A DNA stretch of 64,000 nt, from the NCBI RefSeq assembly GCF_018613875.1, contig NZ_JAGGPJ010000009.1, positions 1 to 64,000 of the forward strand. Reading direction: 5' to 3'. Positions 43,704 through 52,266 of this stretch are shown here, piece by piece. How positions within the stretch are numbered: the stretch's first letter is position 1; every line of letters begins with the position of its first letter. The position numbers and the translations under genes were made by a program. The notes under the pieces are model-generated. The model saw only the letters and a list, made by a program, of their open reading frames with translations. It was not told the origin of the DNA and did not search any database. The DNA is from Arthrobacter sp. ISL-28. Its GTDB lineage: Bacteria; Actinomycetota; Actinomycetes; Actinomycetales; Micrococcaceae.

Positions 43704-44404
43704 ACGGCAACCGACCCAGCCTAGCGGGCGCTTTCGCTCCTGCCACGACTCGTGGAGGGAAGTTAGAGGGCATGCTGGCCCCGAAGCGCAAACGAACAGA
43801 AACGAACCCCGTCGACCTGAACGCGTCTCCGGTCGAACCGGCGCGGCACTCCGCTACGCCGGAATCTCGCGTGGAGCTGGAGGGGGAGGACAACGGACTG
43901 AAATCCGGAGAGCAAGATAATCAGGCTGACCGATCGAAGCCAGTCGAGTCCCCGGGAAAACCGACAGCTGCGAAGACAGCATCTTCAAGCCAGAATAGCT
44001 CTCAGCAGAACGGCAAGAAGCCAAAGGGATCAACCGCAAAGGCTTCCAAGACTGTCGCGGGCGCGCCGCGTAACGTGGGTGTGTACTTGGCTCCCGACCT
44101 GTTATTAACGGTGAAAGAGACCGTCCACCTCCAGCGTGTTACTTACGCTGATCTCCTTTTGGATGCGTTCGACGCTTTGGATCCGGACACTATTGCCCGT
44201 GAATTCCTGCCGGAGACAGTCCCAACGGCCTCCGGCATGCCACGCCGGACGGTACGTCGCCGTGGGTCAGCTGGGATTCAGATCCAAGTGCGCCTGGATG
44301 ATGAACAGATCGCTTGGCTCGATGAGAAGGTCGTTGAGTTCGGCGCGCCCTCACGTAGCGCTCTTGTCTCGACAGCCTTCAAACTGCACGTAGCCAGCCA
44401 ATAG
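43700..44404 (+). CDS. ParB-like partner with C-terminal ribbon-helix-helix
   Basis: The GTG at 43700 overlaps the parA stop. The 234-residue protein has a basic, disordered N-terminal 110 residues (APKRKRTETNPV, Ser/Lys-rich linker). A first helical domain follows (NVGVYLAPDLLLTVKETVHL, YADLLLDAFDAL), and then a C-terminal RHH-like domain: a strand IQIQVRLDDEQIAWL and a helix EFGAPSRSALVSTAFKLHV. RHH centromere-binding proteins of this kind pair with short ParAs and also repress the operon. The N-terminal tail probably stimulates the ParA ATPase. Confidence 0.8.
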   Translation: MNGNRPSLAGAFAPATTRGGKLEGMLAPKRKRTETNPVDLNASPVEPARHSATPESRVELEGEDNGLKSGEQDNQADRSKPVESPGKPTAAKTASSSQNSSQQNGKKPKGSTAKASKTVAGAPRNVGVYLAPDLLLTVKETVHLQRVTYADLLLDAFDALDPDTIAREFLPETVPTASGMPRRTVRRRGSAGIQIQVRLDDEQIAWLDEKVVEFGAPSRSALVSTAFKLHVASQ

Positions 44405-44458
44405 GCGGTGGGGGAGGGGCCGCTCTGCTGCCTTTAACTCATTCGGATCACATTGGAC

Positions 44459-44491
44459 ATGCCATAGGACATATGGCATCCGTTATGGCAT
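44459..44491. promoter_or_regulatory. Cluster of ATGCCATA boxes after the par operon
   Basis: ATGCCATA (44459-44466) and two inverted copies TATGGCAT (44472-44479 and 44484-44491). The core GCCATA also occurs in the palindromes before parA. It lies between the convergent parB-like and rep genes and could be a second binding site or part of the origin. Confidence 0.45.
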
Positions 44492-44587
44492 GAAGCGATT
44501 GGCCGTTCCGTGCCTCCGTCCAATCTACGATTGGGACGCCTGTATCGGGCTGCGTCTAACGCCCTGATGCCGAGCGTGCGCCTACAT

Positions 44588-46426
44588 TCATGCTGTGCTG
44601 GTAAACGCGAGGTCCGCGAGGGCCCACTCATCGGGTGGGCCCTCGTAGGCGTCCCAAGGGTAGTCCTCATCGGGAGCGAGCAGTTCAGCGACGGTATTCA
44701 CGTTTTTCAGTAGCCATTCCCGCCATAAGATCCTCTCGATGCGGTACTTGTAGAGCTGTCTCGCTACAGCTTCCAGGACTCCAAAATGTTCTGCCAATTC
44801 CTTTAGAGATGTTCCGGATACCACTGACCAAACGCGTGCCGTATCCCTCGCCACCATGTTCCAGGCAGCTAATACCTCCAGACTCTCACTTACAGCAGTA
44901 CGAGACAGCTTCGTCAGTCGCACTAGCTCTGCGGTGTTCATACCCGCGGAGCGTTCAAGCGCCTCGTAGACGAAGGCCGCCGGCAACCCTAATTCCCTGA
45001 AAACCGGTCTCAGTGCATGAATTTTTCCCTTTCGCCAGGGGAGATCCTCAGCAGCTGCCCGTACATCTTGCGGAATAGTCAGCATGTAGAGGTCACCTTT
45101 GGTCCCTCGTCCGACTTCAACCAGGGTGACCAGAGGGTCGCTCTCTGTGCGGAGAGCTCTAAGGTGTGATCCGACGGTCGTGTGGTCCAGCCCTGTAGCT
45201 ACAGCAATGGACCTGTCTCCAAATTCAATGAAGCGGGACGCAGTCATATGCGCAGCCTCACCAAGAGCCCTCAGAACCATCCTTCGTGCGAGGCCGTTCC
45301 TAGAATCTGTGTAGTAGTGCTCCCTGAGGGCGAGTGCGTTACGCCAGGTTCGGATGTAGCGATGCTCAGCTTGAGGATCCGACGAGATGAGGTTCCCAGT
45401 TGGTGCTGGGGGCTGTGTATTTGGTTGGCTTGTGGGGGATCTGTGTGCGTTGTTATTTTGTGCTGCGGATCCCTTGTTTTTTCGCAGGTATTCGATTGCC
45501 TTCGTCCAGTCCCGCTTGAGCGCTGGCATACGGTGTCGAGAGGCATAGCGGGCATAGAAGGAAGCGAGCCCTGGCCAAATGCCTTGCATGATTCGGCGCT
45601 CTACATCAGTAAGGTCCATTCCGGCAGCTGCAGCTGCGGTAATCACTGCTTGTCGTGCGTCGGAATCGGAGGCGTACCGGTTGGCATCGTAGAGACCGGT
45701 GAGTGCAATCTGCTGCATGCCTCTGGACATGCGGCCTGCTGGCCTATGGAACGCCGTGGCTTCGCTCGTAGAGATAAAGGGTGCATTGAGACGGAGGGCT
45801 TGAACAGCCTCGATCTCCCTTCTGAGATCGGCCTTCATCGCTGCCCAGACTGCTGCCTTGTTAGGTCTGCGGGCGATGTCATACGCCGTGGTCAGGCTGA
45901 TAGCTAGCTGTTGGTGGCCCCCGCGTTTGTGCGGGGAGCCAGGAGTGCGCATGCAGCCGTGGAGTATGTTTTGGTGCGGTGTCTTGTCGAGAGTCCTGAG
46001 GCGAGTGCCCAGTGCTTCAACGAGGTCCCGTGCTTCTGAGAACGTCACCCGGTTTTCTAAGGGAACGTAGACGTGCCGGCCTCCGTTGGGGGAAAAGTCC
46101 TCGATCCACCGTGCCCCACAGGTGTGAAGCCACTTTTGGACGGCTCTGACGTCAGCCTCGACCCAGTCCGGGCCACCGACGGAGGAGTCGAAGTCAAGGA
46201 AAATGGCCGCGCAGGTACCGTCTTTGCCGAAAATCCGTACGGCGGCAGGCAAGGACGGAAGAGATTCGGTGAGGTTCCGTTCGTGCTTCTGGGGGTACGT
46301 CTTGCCTGCGTCGCGGGAGATTCGCATACGGGGTTGACCGGCCAGCAGTGGTGCTAGCGCAGCCCAAACGGTTGCTGGGTCGTCTGGCTGCCGTGACACG
46401 CCTGTAGCCGGGCGTGCTGGCAGCAC
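44588..46426 (-). CDS. Plasmid replication protein, primase (AEP) type
   Basis: A 612-residue protein with an N-terminal archaeo-eukaryotic-primase-like domain (AAIFLDFDSSVGG with the metal-binding Asp pair, FSPNGGRHVYVPL, GCMRTPGSPHKRGG). A middle helical region leads to C-terminal winged-helix parts (TASRFIEFGDRSIAVATGLD, AELVRLTKLSRTAVSESLEV). This matches replication initiators of actinobacterial plasmids that carry their own primase. It lies beside the partition operon and ends 183 nt from it. The ATG at 46426 is the first in frame; the shared region to 46628 contains an inverted repeat and a terminator. Confidence 0.85.
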   Translation of the reverse strand: MLPARPATGVSRQPDDPATVWAALAPLLAGQPRMRISRDAGKTYPQKHERNLTESLPSLPAAVRIFGKDGTCAAIFLDFDSSVGGPDWVEADVRAVQKWLHTCGARWIEDFSPNGGRHVYVPLENRVTFSEARDLVEALGTRLRTLDKTPHQNILHGCMRTPGSPHKRGGHQQLAISLTTAYDIARRPNKAAVWAAMKADLRREIEAVQALRLNAPFISTSEATAFHRPAGRMSRGMQQIALTGLYDANRYASDSDARQAVITAAAAAGMDLTDVERRIMQGIWPGLASFYARYASRHRMPALKRDWTKAIEYLRKNKGSAAQNNNAHRSPTSQPNTQPPAPTGNLISSDPQAEHRYIRTWRNALALREHYYTDSRNGLARRMVLRALGEAAHMTASRFIEFGDRSIAVATGLDHTTVGSHLRALRTESDPLVTLVEVGRGTKGDLYMLTIPQDVRAAAEDLPWRKGKIHALRPVFRELGLPAAFVYEALERSAGMNTAELVRLTKLSRTAVSESLEVLAAWNMVARDTARVWSVVSGTSLKELAEHFGVLEAVARQLYKYRIERILWREWLLKNVNTVAELLAPDEDYPWDAYEGPPDEWALADLAFTSTA

Positions 46427-46596
46427 GGAGATGTGCTGATGTACGATGTGGGTAATCCTTTCGAGGATTGAGTACGAAAAAGGGCCGATCCTGCCAGATC
46501 GGTTTCATAGCAACACAAAGGATGGCCTTATTAGGCTCTCCACGACTTACAATCTGATCCGCCGGCAAGCAATCCAGAGGGTAAGTCTCAAGCTTC

Positions 46597-46628
46597 GAAG
46601 GCCCGCCTAGTGCGGGCCTTCTTTTTTG
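46597..46628 (+). terminator. Rho-independent terminator
   Basis: A 10-bp stem GAAGGCCCGC/GCGGGCCTTC with a 5-nt loop is followed by a run of six T. On the plus strand it would end transcripts entering from the rep side; it also lies just after the stop of the minus-strand gene at 46629. Confidence 0.85.
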
Positions 46629-46865
46629 TTATGAGGCAATGCGGATGGGCAGCTCCTGCTGGTAGTCATCCCGGTCAAGTGCGGCCAGGTCCTCTTGCAG
46701 CTTTGGCTCTACAACGGACAGCACATATTCAGTGACGGTCAGGCCCTTGTGGGCTGCCACCTTGGCGATACCGTCAGCAGTGTGTTCCTGTGTGCGGAAA
46801 CCAATGAACTTACGCAGGCCTTTACTGGGGCGCCCGCCGCCTCGATTTACTGCTACTGCCGTCAT
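46629..46865 (-). CDS. Small ribbon-helix-helix-like protein (78 aa)
   Basis: ATG at 46865 with AAAGGA upstream. It starts with a basic MTAVAVNRGGGRPSKGLRKF, a strand KFIGFRTQE and two helices (HTADGIAKVAAHKG, VTEYVLSVVEPKLQEDLAAL), the order of an RHH DNA-binding domain. Located just upstream of rep on the same strand, it may control plasmid copy number. This is inferred from position and layout. Confidence 0.6.
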   Translation of the reverse strand: MTAVAVNRGGGRPSKGLRKFIGFRTQEHTADGIAKVAAHKGLTVTEYVLSVVEPKLQEDLAALDRDDYQQELPIRIAS

Positions 46866-47060
46866 GTGCTGTGTCCTTTGAACTTTGTACCCGCCATAGC
46901 GGTTACAGCTTCATAGTTGTGTTGCCCAGCCGCTCAGACTGACTGAGACGTCATTGCGACTGCTCCGAAACTATCACCGTGTAATTAGGCCTTCGGGGAT
47001 TTGTTTTCAGAAAACGGCCGCGTGTCGCGTTTGTGACTTTGAGCTCGATTTTCATTTCCG

Positions 47061-48515
47061 TCAGAATCCCTTCGCTACGGCTGCGGCTGCGGACAGCCAT
47101 GCCCGCTGGGTGGCGGGCTGCAGGGCCTCGTAGCGGATGGGTCCGTTGACCAGGGCGGGGTCGTAGGGGATTCGTACGACGGCCCGGACGTAGGGGGCGA
47201 AGCCGTCGGCGATGCGTTGGGCTTCGTCTTTGGCCCTTTTGAGTGCGTCTCCGCTCATGCTGCGCTTGGCGTCGGTTGATTCGGAGACGATCACGACGGC
47301 GTTGCGTGCGAGTTCCGCGTCGTGGCCTCCGCGGGATTCGAGGGTCTGCAGGGTCAACCTGGCGGCTTCTGCCCGGTCTTCGATGGCTGTCACGGGGACG
47401 ACGAGCTGGTTGGTGTGGTGGATCATCCGGCGCCAGTTTGCTGCCCGGGCGGTGTTGCCGGAGTCCATGACGATGAGCCGGTAGTAGCGGGTGAGGACCT
47501 GGTGGGCGATGTCGACTTCCTCGGCGGTTACTTCGTGGTCGCCTTCTTCGTTTTCGTCCGAGCGCAGGACGTCGAATTTGTCTGCGGTCTGGTGATGGAC
47601 GAATTTAGCGATTTCTGCGGCGTTGGTGCTGGGGGAGAGGAGTGCCTGGGATGAGTCGATGAGGTCCAGGACGCTGTTGTCGTGTGAGCCCTTTTCCGTG
47701 CGCCAGCCCAGGGTGCCTTGGGACTCGTTGTTGTCCCAGGCGACGGTGGCCGCTCCGCTGTAGCGGGCCAGGATGGCGGAGAGCATGACGACAGTGGGTG
47801 TCTTGTTCGCCCCGCCTTTGCGGTTGACCACTGCGACGGTGCGGGGGCCGGGCCAGTGCTGGCTCACGGTGCGGATGTCTTCGCGCTCGGCCAGCTCTTC
47901 AGCGGAGGGATCCATGCGGAACCCCATCCGGGTCAAAGTTCCCCTCCATCCTCGGGTAGCGGGTTCGAGCACTGGCGCGCTGACGAGGAACGACGTTTCT
48001 TTCAGGCTCCGCCGCGCCTGGGGTTCCGCTTGGTCCTGGTCTCGAGCGGCGGGGGCTTCCAGGGTTTGTTGCTGTGTCATGTGCCCTCCCGGGACTCCCG
48101 TTGGTGGTGCAGGAATGATTAGGGTCTGGGCCTTCGCCGGGGCAGGCTGTACAGCGGGTGCCGTCAGGGGAGCTGCAGTGAGTTCTCCGGCTGGGTTGCC
48201 AGCAGTGGGTGTTGTTTCACAGCTTGTCCGGCCGCGGCTTCTGGCGGTGTAGCTGACGGATTGTTTGCTGCCGTCGGGGCTGACGAAGAGTTCTCCGTGT
48301 CCCTCGGGGTCTTCTATCTGGACCCGGACGGGCCGGCTGAGGGTCTTGGCTTCACCGACGACGGCGGCGAGGGCGTTTTCACGCAGTTCAGCGAGGCTGC
48401 CGGATTCCCCGGCGTACTTGGTGTTCCCGGCGACGATGACCTCGGCGGTGCCGTTGGAGCGGACGATGGCCTGGATCTTGGGGAAGGCCGGAACGTCTGT
48501 TGGAGTGAGACCCAT
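47061..48515 (-). CDS. ParA/MinD-like ATPase of the conjugation module
   Basis: A 484-residue protein. The N-terminal 200 residues are variable (AIVRSNGTAEVIVAGN, a Pro/Ala linker). The ATPase begins at TVAVVNRKGGANKTPTVVML, a deviant Walker A (KGGxxKT), with a D-to-N variant in VAWDNNESQGTLGW where ParA usually has DLDPQG, and Walker B-like RLIVMDSGN. Such proteins travel with actinobacterial type IV transfer genes and may position the transfer machinery. The ATG at 48515 has AAAGG upstream. It is the last gene of the minus-strand unit, 39 nt after the lipoprotein gene. Confidence 0.75.
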   Translation of the reverse strand: MGLTPTDVPAFPKIQAIVRSNGTAEVIVAGNTKYAGESGSLAELRENALAAVVGEAKTLSRPVRVQIEDPEGHGELFVSPDGSKQSVSYTARSRGRTSCETTPTAGNPAGELTAAPLTAPAVQPAPAKAQTLIIPAPPTGVPGGHMTQQQTLEAPAARDQDQAEPQARRSLKETSFLVSAPVLEPATRGWRGTLTRMGFRMDPSAEELAEREDIRTVSQHWPGPRTVAVVNRKGGANKTPTVVMLSAILARYSGAATVAWDNNESQGTLGWRTEKGSHDNSVLDLIDSSQALLSPSTNAAEIAKFVHHQTADKFDVLRSDENEEGDHEVTAEEVDIAHQVLTRYYRLIVMDSGNTARAANWRRMIHHTNQLVVPVTAIEDRAEAARLTLQTLESRGGHDAELARNAVVIVSESTDAKRSMSGDALKRAKDEAQRIADGFAPYVRAVVRIPYDPALVNGPIRYEALQPATQRAWLSAAAAVAKGF

Positions 48516-48554
48516 ACGTTTTTCCTTTGCTTCATGGTGTCGAGGGTTGGCGTC

Positions 48555-49070
48555 TTAGGCCGGCGGGGTGAGCCGGTTGACCTTCCACGGGGAGTCCCGA
48601 GAGGTGCGCAGCAGGTGAACCCTGTAGGGGCCTGCGTCGGTGGGGACGGTGGCGATCACGCCGTACCCGTTGGTCTCATCCACATCCAGCGTGGCTGGTC
48701 CTGTGACCCGGGCGGCCGGGATGTTGGCGGGGTCCACTGCCGAGTACGCCGCGGTGGCCTGAGGTGTAAGCCAGCGGGCGAAGTCGTTGGCCCAGCGGGT
48801 CGCCTCGGATGCGGGGCGGGCAAAGTCCGCCATCGCCCTCGATGCGACGCCGGCGGCGGCTTTCTTGCTGTCCTCATCCCAGGCGATGCCCAAGGTGGGC
48901 GGGACGGTCCCGCCGGGCGCCTGGGGCTGGCCGCCGGCGCTCAGGGAAACCGGCGCCGACGCAGCGGCGGTGTGTGTTCCGGGCGTTTCTGGTGTGGACC
49001 GGGTGTCCGCCGCTGGTGCGCAGGATGTGCAGAGCAAGGCCGCGGCCAGGACGGTCAGGGCTAGTTTCAT
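48555..49070 (-). CDS. Conjugation-linked lipoprotein (171 aa)
   Basis: The signal peptide MKLALTVLAAALLCTSCAPA carries a lipobox with cysteine 17, so the protein should be anchored outside the membrane. A Thr/Pro/Ser linker precedes a C-terminal domain (RWANDFARWLTPQATAAYSA, VHLLRTSRDSPWKVNRL) of NTF2-like layout, as in VirB8/TcpC-type transfer proteins. The start overlaps the CHAP protein stop (ATGA). Confidence 0.65.
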   Translation of the reverse strand: MKLALTVLAAALLCTSCAPAADTRSTPETPGTHTAAASAPVSLSAGGQPQAPGGTVPPTLGIAWDEDSKKAAAGVASRAMADFARPASEATRWANDFARWLTPQATAAYSAVDPANIPAARVTGPATLDVDETNGYGVIATVPTDAGPYRVHLLRTSRDSPWKVNRLTPPA

Positions 49071-50155
49071 GGTTTTTCCTCCATGCCCGGCAGGTACAGG
49101 AACGCGCTGGGCACGTTGTTGCTGACGTTGCGGGTGTAGTACTTGTGGTCCTCGGGGGCGGGATTGCCGTTGTATCCCTCTTCGAGGTAGCTCCCGTCTT
49201 TATTGACCGCTTTCACGATGGCCACGTGGCCGTGTTTGGGATCGGAACCGGCGATGCCGGGGGCGTACCAGACAACGGCGCCGACACGCGGGGTGGTGCC
49301 GGTGGGCCAGCCTTTGGTGTTCCAGCCGTCCTTCCATGTCACCGCTGATCCGAGGTTCTGCCCGTCGGGGCGGAAGGTGCTGTTGTGGACCTTGAATGGG
49401 GCGCCGGTGCTGCCGAGTTGCTGGTTGATGCGCCAGAGTGCGAAGTCGGTGCATTCGCGGTTGAACATTCCCAGGGGTGAATGGCTGGCAGGGTTTCCGG
49501 TACCGACGTCGACCCAGGTGGGACCGTTTTTCCAGGGCAAGTCATCGCCGGCGCCCGAGGCGCCCGGGAGGGAGCAGCTGCCGGAATCCGAGGAAACCTC
49601 TACGGCGGTCACTGCGCTGACGACCTTCACGGCTGCAGGCCAGTGGCGTTCGTAGTGGTACGGGTCGGCGTTGCGCTGGGCTTTGTGGGCTGCGAGTGTC
49701 GGTTCGAGCTGCTCCCAACCCTCGACCTTCTGCAAGGCCTTGATGAAGTTGCCCGCGCTCGTCGTCGGGTTCATCCGGTCCTGGTAGGTGCCCCAGGCGC
49801 CGTTGTCCCGCTGCTGGAACAGTCCCCTGGAGTCCGGTCCTGCGGCATCTCCGTGGTCCAGGACGCGGAGCCCGGATTCACCCATGGCCGTCATGACCGC
49901 GATGATCTGGCCCTTCAGCGGGAGGCCCAGGTCCTTGCCGGCATTGATGATCAGGGCGGCGTTGGCCAGCTGCTTCCCGGAATAGCCGGCAACGGTTTTG
50001 GGAAGGTCGTCGTCATCCAGGCTGGCTTCGGCCGGTTCGCAGCTGGCGTCAGCGGCGGTGCTGGAGCCGAACAGGAGCAGGATCGAGAAGATCAGGCCGA
50101 AGAAGACGGCGGGCACCAAGACCAGTGCCACCGTCATGAGACCTTTCGGCTTCAC
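49067..50155 (-). CDS. CHAP-domain peptidoglycan hydrolase of the transfer system
   Basis: A 362-residue secreted or membrane-anchored wall hydrolase. An N-terminal membrane helix (VALVLVPAVFFGLIFSILLL) leads to a lysozyme-like/peptidase accessory part (LKGQIIAVMTAMGESGLR, GLFQQRDNGAWGT). The C-terminal CHAP domain has the catalytic Cys in NRECTDFALWRIN and His in KHGHVAIVKAV. In Gram-positive conjugation such enzymes open the wall for the transfer channel (VirB1/TcpG role). It is the first gene of the minus-strand operon, divergent from the tra operon. Confidence 0.88.
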   Translation of the reverse strand: MKPKGLMTVALVLVPAVFFGLIFSILLLFGSSTAADASCEPAEASLDDDDLPKTVAGYSGKQLANAALIINAGKDLGLPLKGQIIAVMTAMGESGLRVLDHGDAAGPDSRGLFQQRDNGAWGTYQDRMNPTTSAGNFIKALQKVEGWEQLEPTLAAHKAQRNADPYHYERHWPAAVKVVSAVTAVEVSSDSGSCSLPGASGAGDDLPWKNGPTWVDVGTGNPASHSPLGMFNRECTDFALWRINQQLGSTGAPFKVHNSTFRPDGQNLGSAVTWKDGWNTKGWPTGTTPRVGAVVWYAPGIAGSDPKHGHVAIVKAVNKDGSYLEEGYNGNPAPEDHKYYTRNVSNNVPSAFLYLPGMEEKP

Positions 50156-50189
50156 CTGATGTCCCCCAATACCTTCTCTGCACGGGCAT

Positions 50190-50474
50190 TTATCCCTGCT
50201 CGGCGTCGTCCCCGGCGTCGTCCCCGGCCGGTGCGCTCTCCCGCGGAGCGGCGCCGGCCTGGTTGTGCCTGCTCAGCAGGTAGTCCCTGACCTCGTCTCG
50301 GTAGATGACCCACGTCGTCCCGTCGATCAGGACACCGGGAATCTCACCCTTCTTCAGCCACCGGTACACGGTGGCCCTGTCCTTACCCAAAATGTCAGTG
50401 AGGTCCTTGACACTCAGAACACGGGGCAGCTTCTCGAACATCTCGTCGATTCTGCTCAAGCTAAGGACCTCCAT
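50190..50474 (-). CDS. Excisionase-type helix-turn-helix protein
   Basis: Small MerR/Xis-like DNA-binding protein: RVLSVKDLTDILGKDRATVY then RWLKKGEIPGVLIDGTTWVI and RDEVRDYLL, the classical HTH_17 'excisionase family' pattern with a small wing. I favour the ATG at 50474 (94 aa); the frame opens to 50522. It lies between the divergent CHAP and tra operons and is a good candidate regulator of both. Confidence 0.85.
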   Translation of the reverse strand: MEVLSLSRIDEMFEKLPRVLSVKDLTDILGKDRATVYRWLKKGEIPGVLIDGTTWVIYRDEVRDYLLSRHNQAGAAPRESAPAGDDAGDDAEQG

Positions 50475-50591
50475 TTGTCGCAACAGTATCAGAACACCCA
50501 GAAAATGCGAGTACGTTTGCAAATGTCGCAGGTTCCGTGCTTGGGTTAATCAAGGGTTATTAGAATCATCTCTGATCCCGGAGGGGGACCA

Positions 50592-51185
50592 GTGAATCAG
50601 CAGACCAATCCGTGGGTCGAAGACGTCATCAGCGAGTCAATACCACTCTCGCTTCCGGAACCGGCACAGGCGGCACCGCCGGCAACGGGCGTCACCGCCC
50701 CTTCGCCCGGCGTACCTGAACCCGGCTCCACAGACAGGCTCCCCCGACGTGCTGTCACCGGCACCTCACCCCTCTGGATCATCGGCACCCACGGAGGAGC
50801 AGGCGAAACCCGCCTGACCGAACTTATCCCAAGCGCCCGCACGCCCGGGCACGCCTGGCCCGTGTCGGAAGAAGAGGCGGGACTCCCGCCCCTGGTCCTC
50901 CTCGTCTGCCGCTCAGACAGGCGCGGACTGACCACAGCCCAAAACGCCCTCATCGAGTGGGCCTCGGGTACCTCCCCGCGGGTGGAACTGCTCGGGATGG
51001 CCATCATGGCCGACGCCCCCGGCAAGCTCCCTAAACCGCTCAAAGAATTTGCTTCCATCGTTGGAAGCGGCGCACCCCGTCACTGGCTGCTGCCCTGGGT
51101 CGAAGAATGGCGGTACGACTCCTCCTACCCGCCAGGGCGGGAGTACCAGCGGTTCCTCACCGACATCTCGGCCCTCATCAACTAA
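50592..51185 (+). CDS. Conjugation-module protein with degenerate P-loop (197 aa)
   Basis: The GTG at 50592 follows GAGGGGGA. A Pro/Ala-rich N-terminus leads to PLWIIGTHGGAGETRLTELI, which looks like a P-loop without the lysine, then LPPLVLLVCRSDRRGLTTAQ and WLLPWVEEWRYDSS. It resembles DUF6668-type proteins of actinobacterial conjugative elements, though I am not certain. It is the first gene of the eight-gene tra operon. Confidence 0.6.
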   Translation: MNQQTNPWVEDVISESIPLSLPEPAQAAPPATGVTAPSPGVPEPGSTDRLPRRAVTGTSPLWIIGTHGGAGETRLTELIPSARTPGHAWPVSEEEAGLPPLVLLVCRSDRRGLTTAQNALIEWASGTSPRVELLGMAIMADAPGKLPKPLKEFASIVGSGAPRHWLLPWVEEWRYDSSYPPGREYQRFLTDISALIN

Positions 51186-51226
51186 CCCAACTGCTTTACC
51201 CGGTCTCAACCTTGAAAGGCACCACC

Positions 51227-51499
51227 ATGCACAACCTCGGCTCCCTCTTGCCCCTGAGCGTCATCCCGGACCCGACACCCACCGTCCCCGAGCAGGCAAA
51301 AGGGTTGCTGACCGTCCTGAACTGGGCCTCCGGGATCGGGCTCGTCCTCGGCGTCCTGGGCGTCATCATCGTCGGCATCGGCATGGTCATCCAGCTCCGC
51401 CGCGGCGAAGGCGGCGAATCCATCGCCAAACTCGGGTGGGTCCTGGCCGGCTGCATCATCATCACCGGAGCCGCAGGTATCGTCCGCGCATTCGTCTAA
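51227..51499 (+). CDS. VirB2/pilin-like small membrane protein (90 aa)
   Basis: ATG at 51227 after GAAAGG. Two membrane helices (GIGLVLGVLGVIIVGIGMVI and GWVLAGCIIITGAAGIVRAF) are separated by a short basic/Gly loop (QLRRGEGGESIAKL), the layout of VirB2/TrbC-type subunits. It is placed early in the tra operon, as in other type IV systems. The exact role is inferred. Confidence 0.65.
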   Translation: MHNLGSLLPLSVIPDPTPTVPEQAKGLLTVLNWASGIGLVLGVLGVIIVGIGMVIQLRRGEGGESIAKLGWVLAGCIIITGAAGIVRAFV

Positions 51500-51521
51500 C
51501 ACCGACTAACGGAGACCATCC

Positions 51522-52265
51522 ATGAGCGAATCCACCCAAGAGAACACCGAACGAAACTCCTTTACCCGCCCTGGATTCATCCTCTCAGCGGCGCTCGTCC
51601 TGGCGATCGTCGCCGCGGCCCTGATCATCTTCCTAGTACCAAAAGGGACTCCCCAAGCGGAGCCTGCCGCAAACACTACACCGCCAGCTCCAGCCAACAC
51701 CTCTAGTACTACAGCTGGTCCTGAAGAAAGCATCTGCGGACTTCCGAGCAGTGACAGTACGGCTTTGGGCACTGCCCCGAAGTCGACCTGGACATTGGTG
51801 GGACGCGTCGCAGCGCCGACAGACCCAAGAACCTTCGGGCCCGGTGTTACCGATTCCGCAGGGTTCAGGTCTTGCTTTGCGCACTCCCCGACCGGAGCCC
51901 TTTACGCCGCAGCCAACCTCGTCGCCCTAGGTGCACGGGAGGACACGTCACTACAGAGGAAGTTGATCGAAGAGCTCGTCGTTCCGGGTCCTGGACGTGA
52001 CGCCGCCTTAAAAAATGTAAAGACCCCCGCAGGAGGATCGTCCTCAATTCAAATCCGCGGGTTTGTCATAAAGGCATATTCGCCCTCTCAGGCTCACGTG
52101 GACCTCGCATTCGAAACATCAACTGGCGCTTTAGGCCATGGCGTTCTGCCGCTGCGTTGGCTTAACGGTGACTGGAAAGTGGAGCTCGCGGACTCCGGGG
52201 ATCTGATAAATGACGTCGCCCAACTCAGCGACCTCAATGGCTTTATTCCGTGGTCTGGAACCTGA
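51522..52265 (+). CDS. Membrane-anchored transfer protein (247 aa)
   Basis: An N-terminal helix (FILSAALVLAIVAAALIIFL) anchors an external part. After a Thr/Pro/Ala linker comes a domain with ESICGLPSSDSTALGTAPKS, FAHSPTGALYAAANLVALGA and VLPLRWLNGDWKVELADSGD, the last strand pattern typical of NTF2/VirB8-like folds found next to SCO6880-type genes. Two cysteines (in SICGLP and FRSCFAH) may pair. Starts 22 nt after the pilin-like gene. Confidence 0.7.
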   Translation: MSESTQENTERNSFTRPGFILSAALVLAIVAAALIIFLVPKGTPQAEPAANTTPPAPANTSSTTAGPEESICGLPSSDSTALGTAPKSTWTLVGRVAAPTDPRTFGPGVTDSAGFRSCFAHSPTGALYAAANLVALGAREDTSLQRKLIEELVVPGPGRDAALKNVKTPAGGSSSIQIRGFVIKAYSPSQAHVDLAFETSTGALGHGVLPLRWLNGDWKVELADSGDLINDVAQLSDLNGFIPWSGT

Positions 52266-52266
52266 C

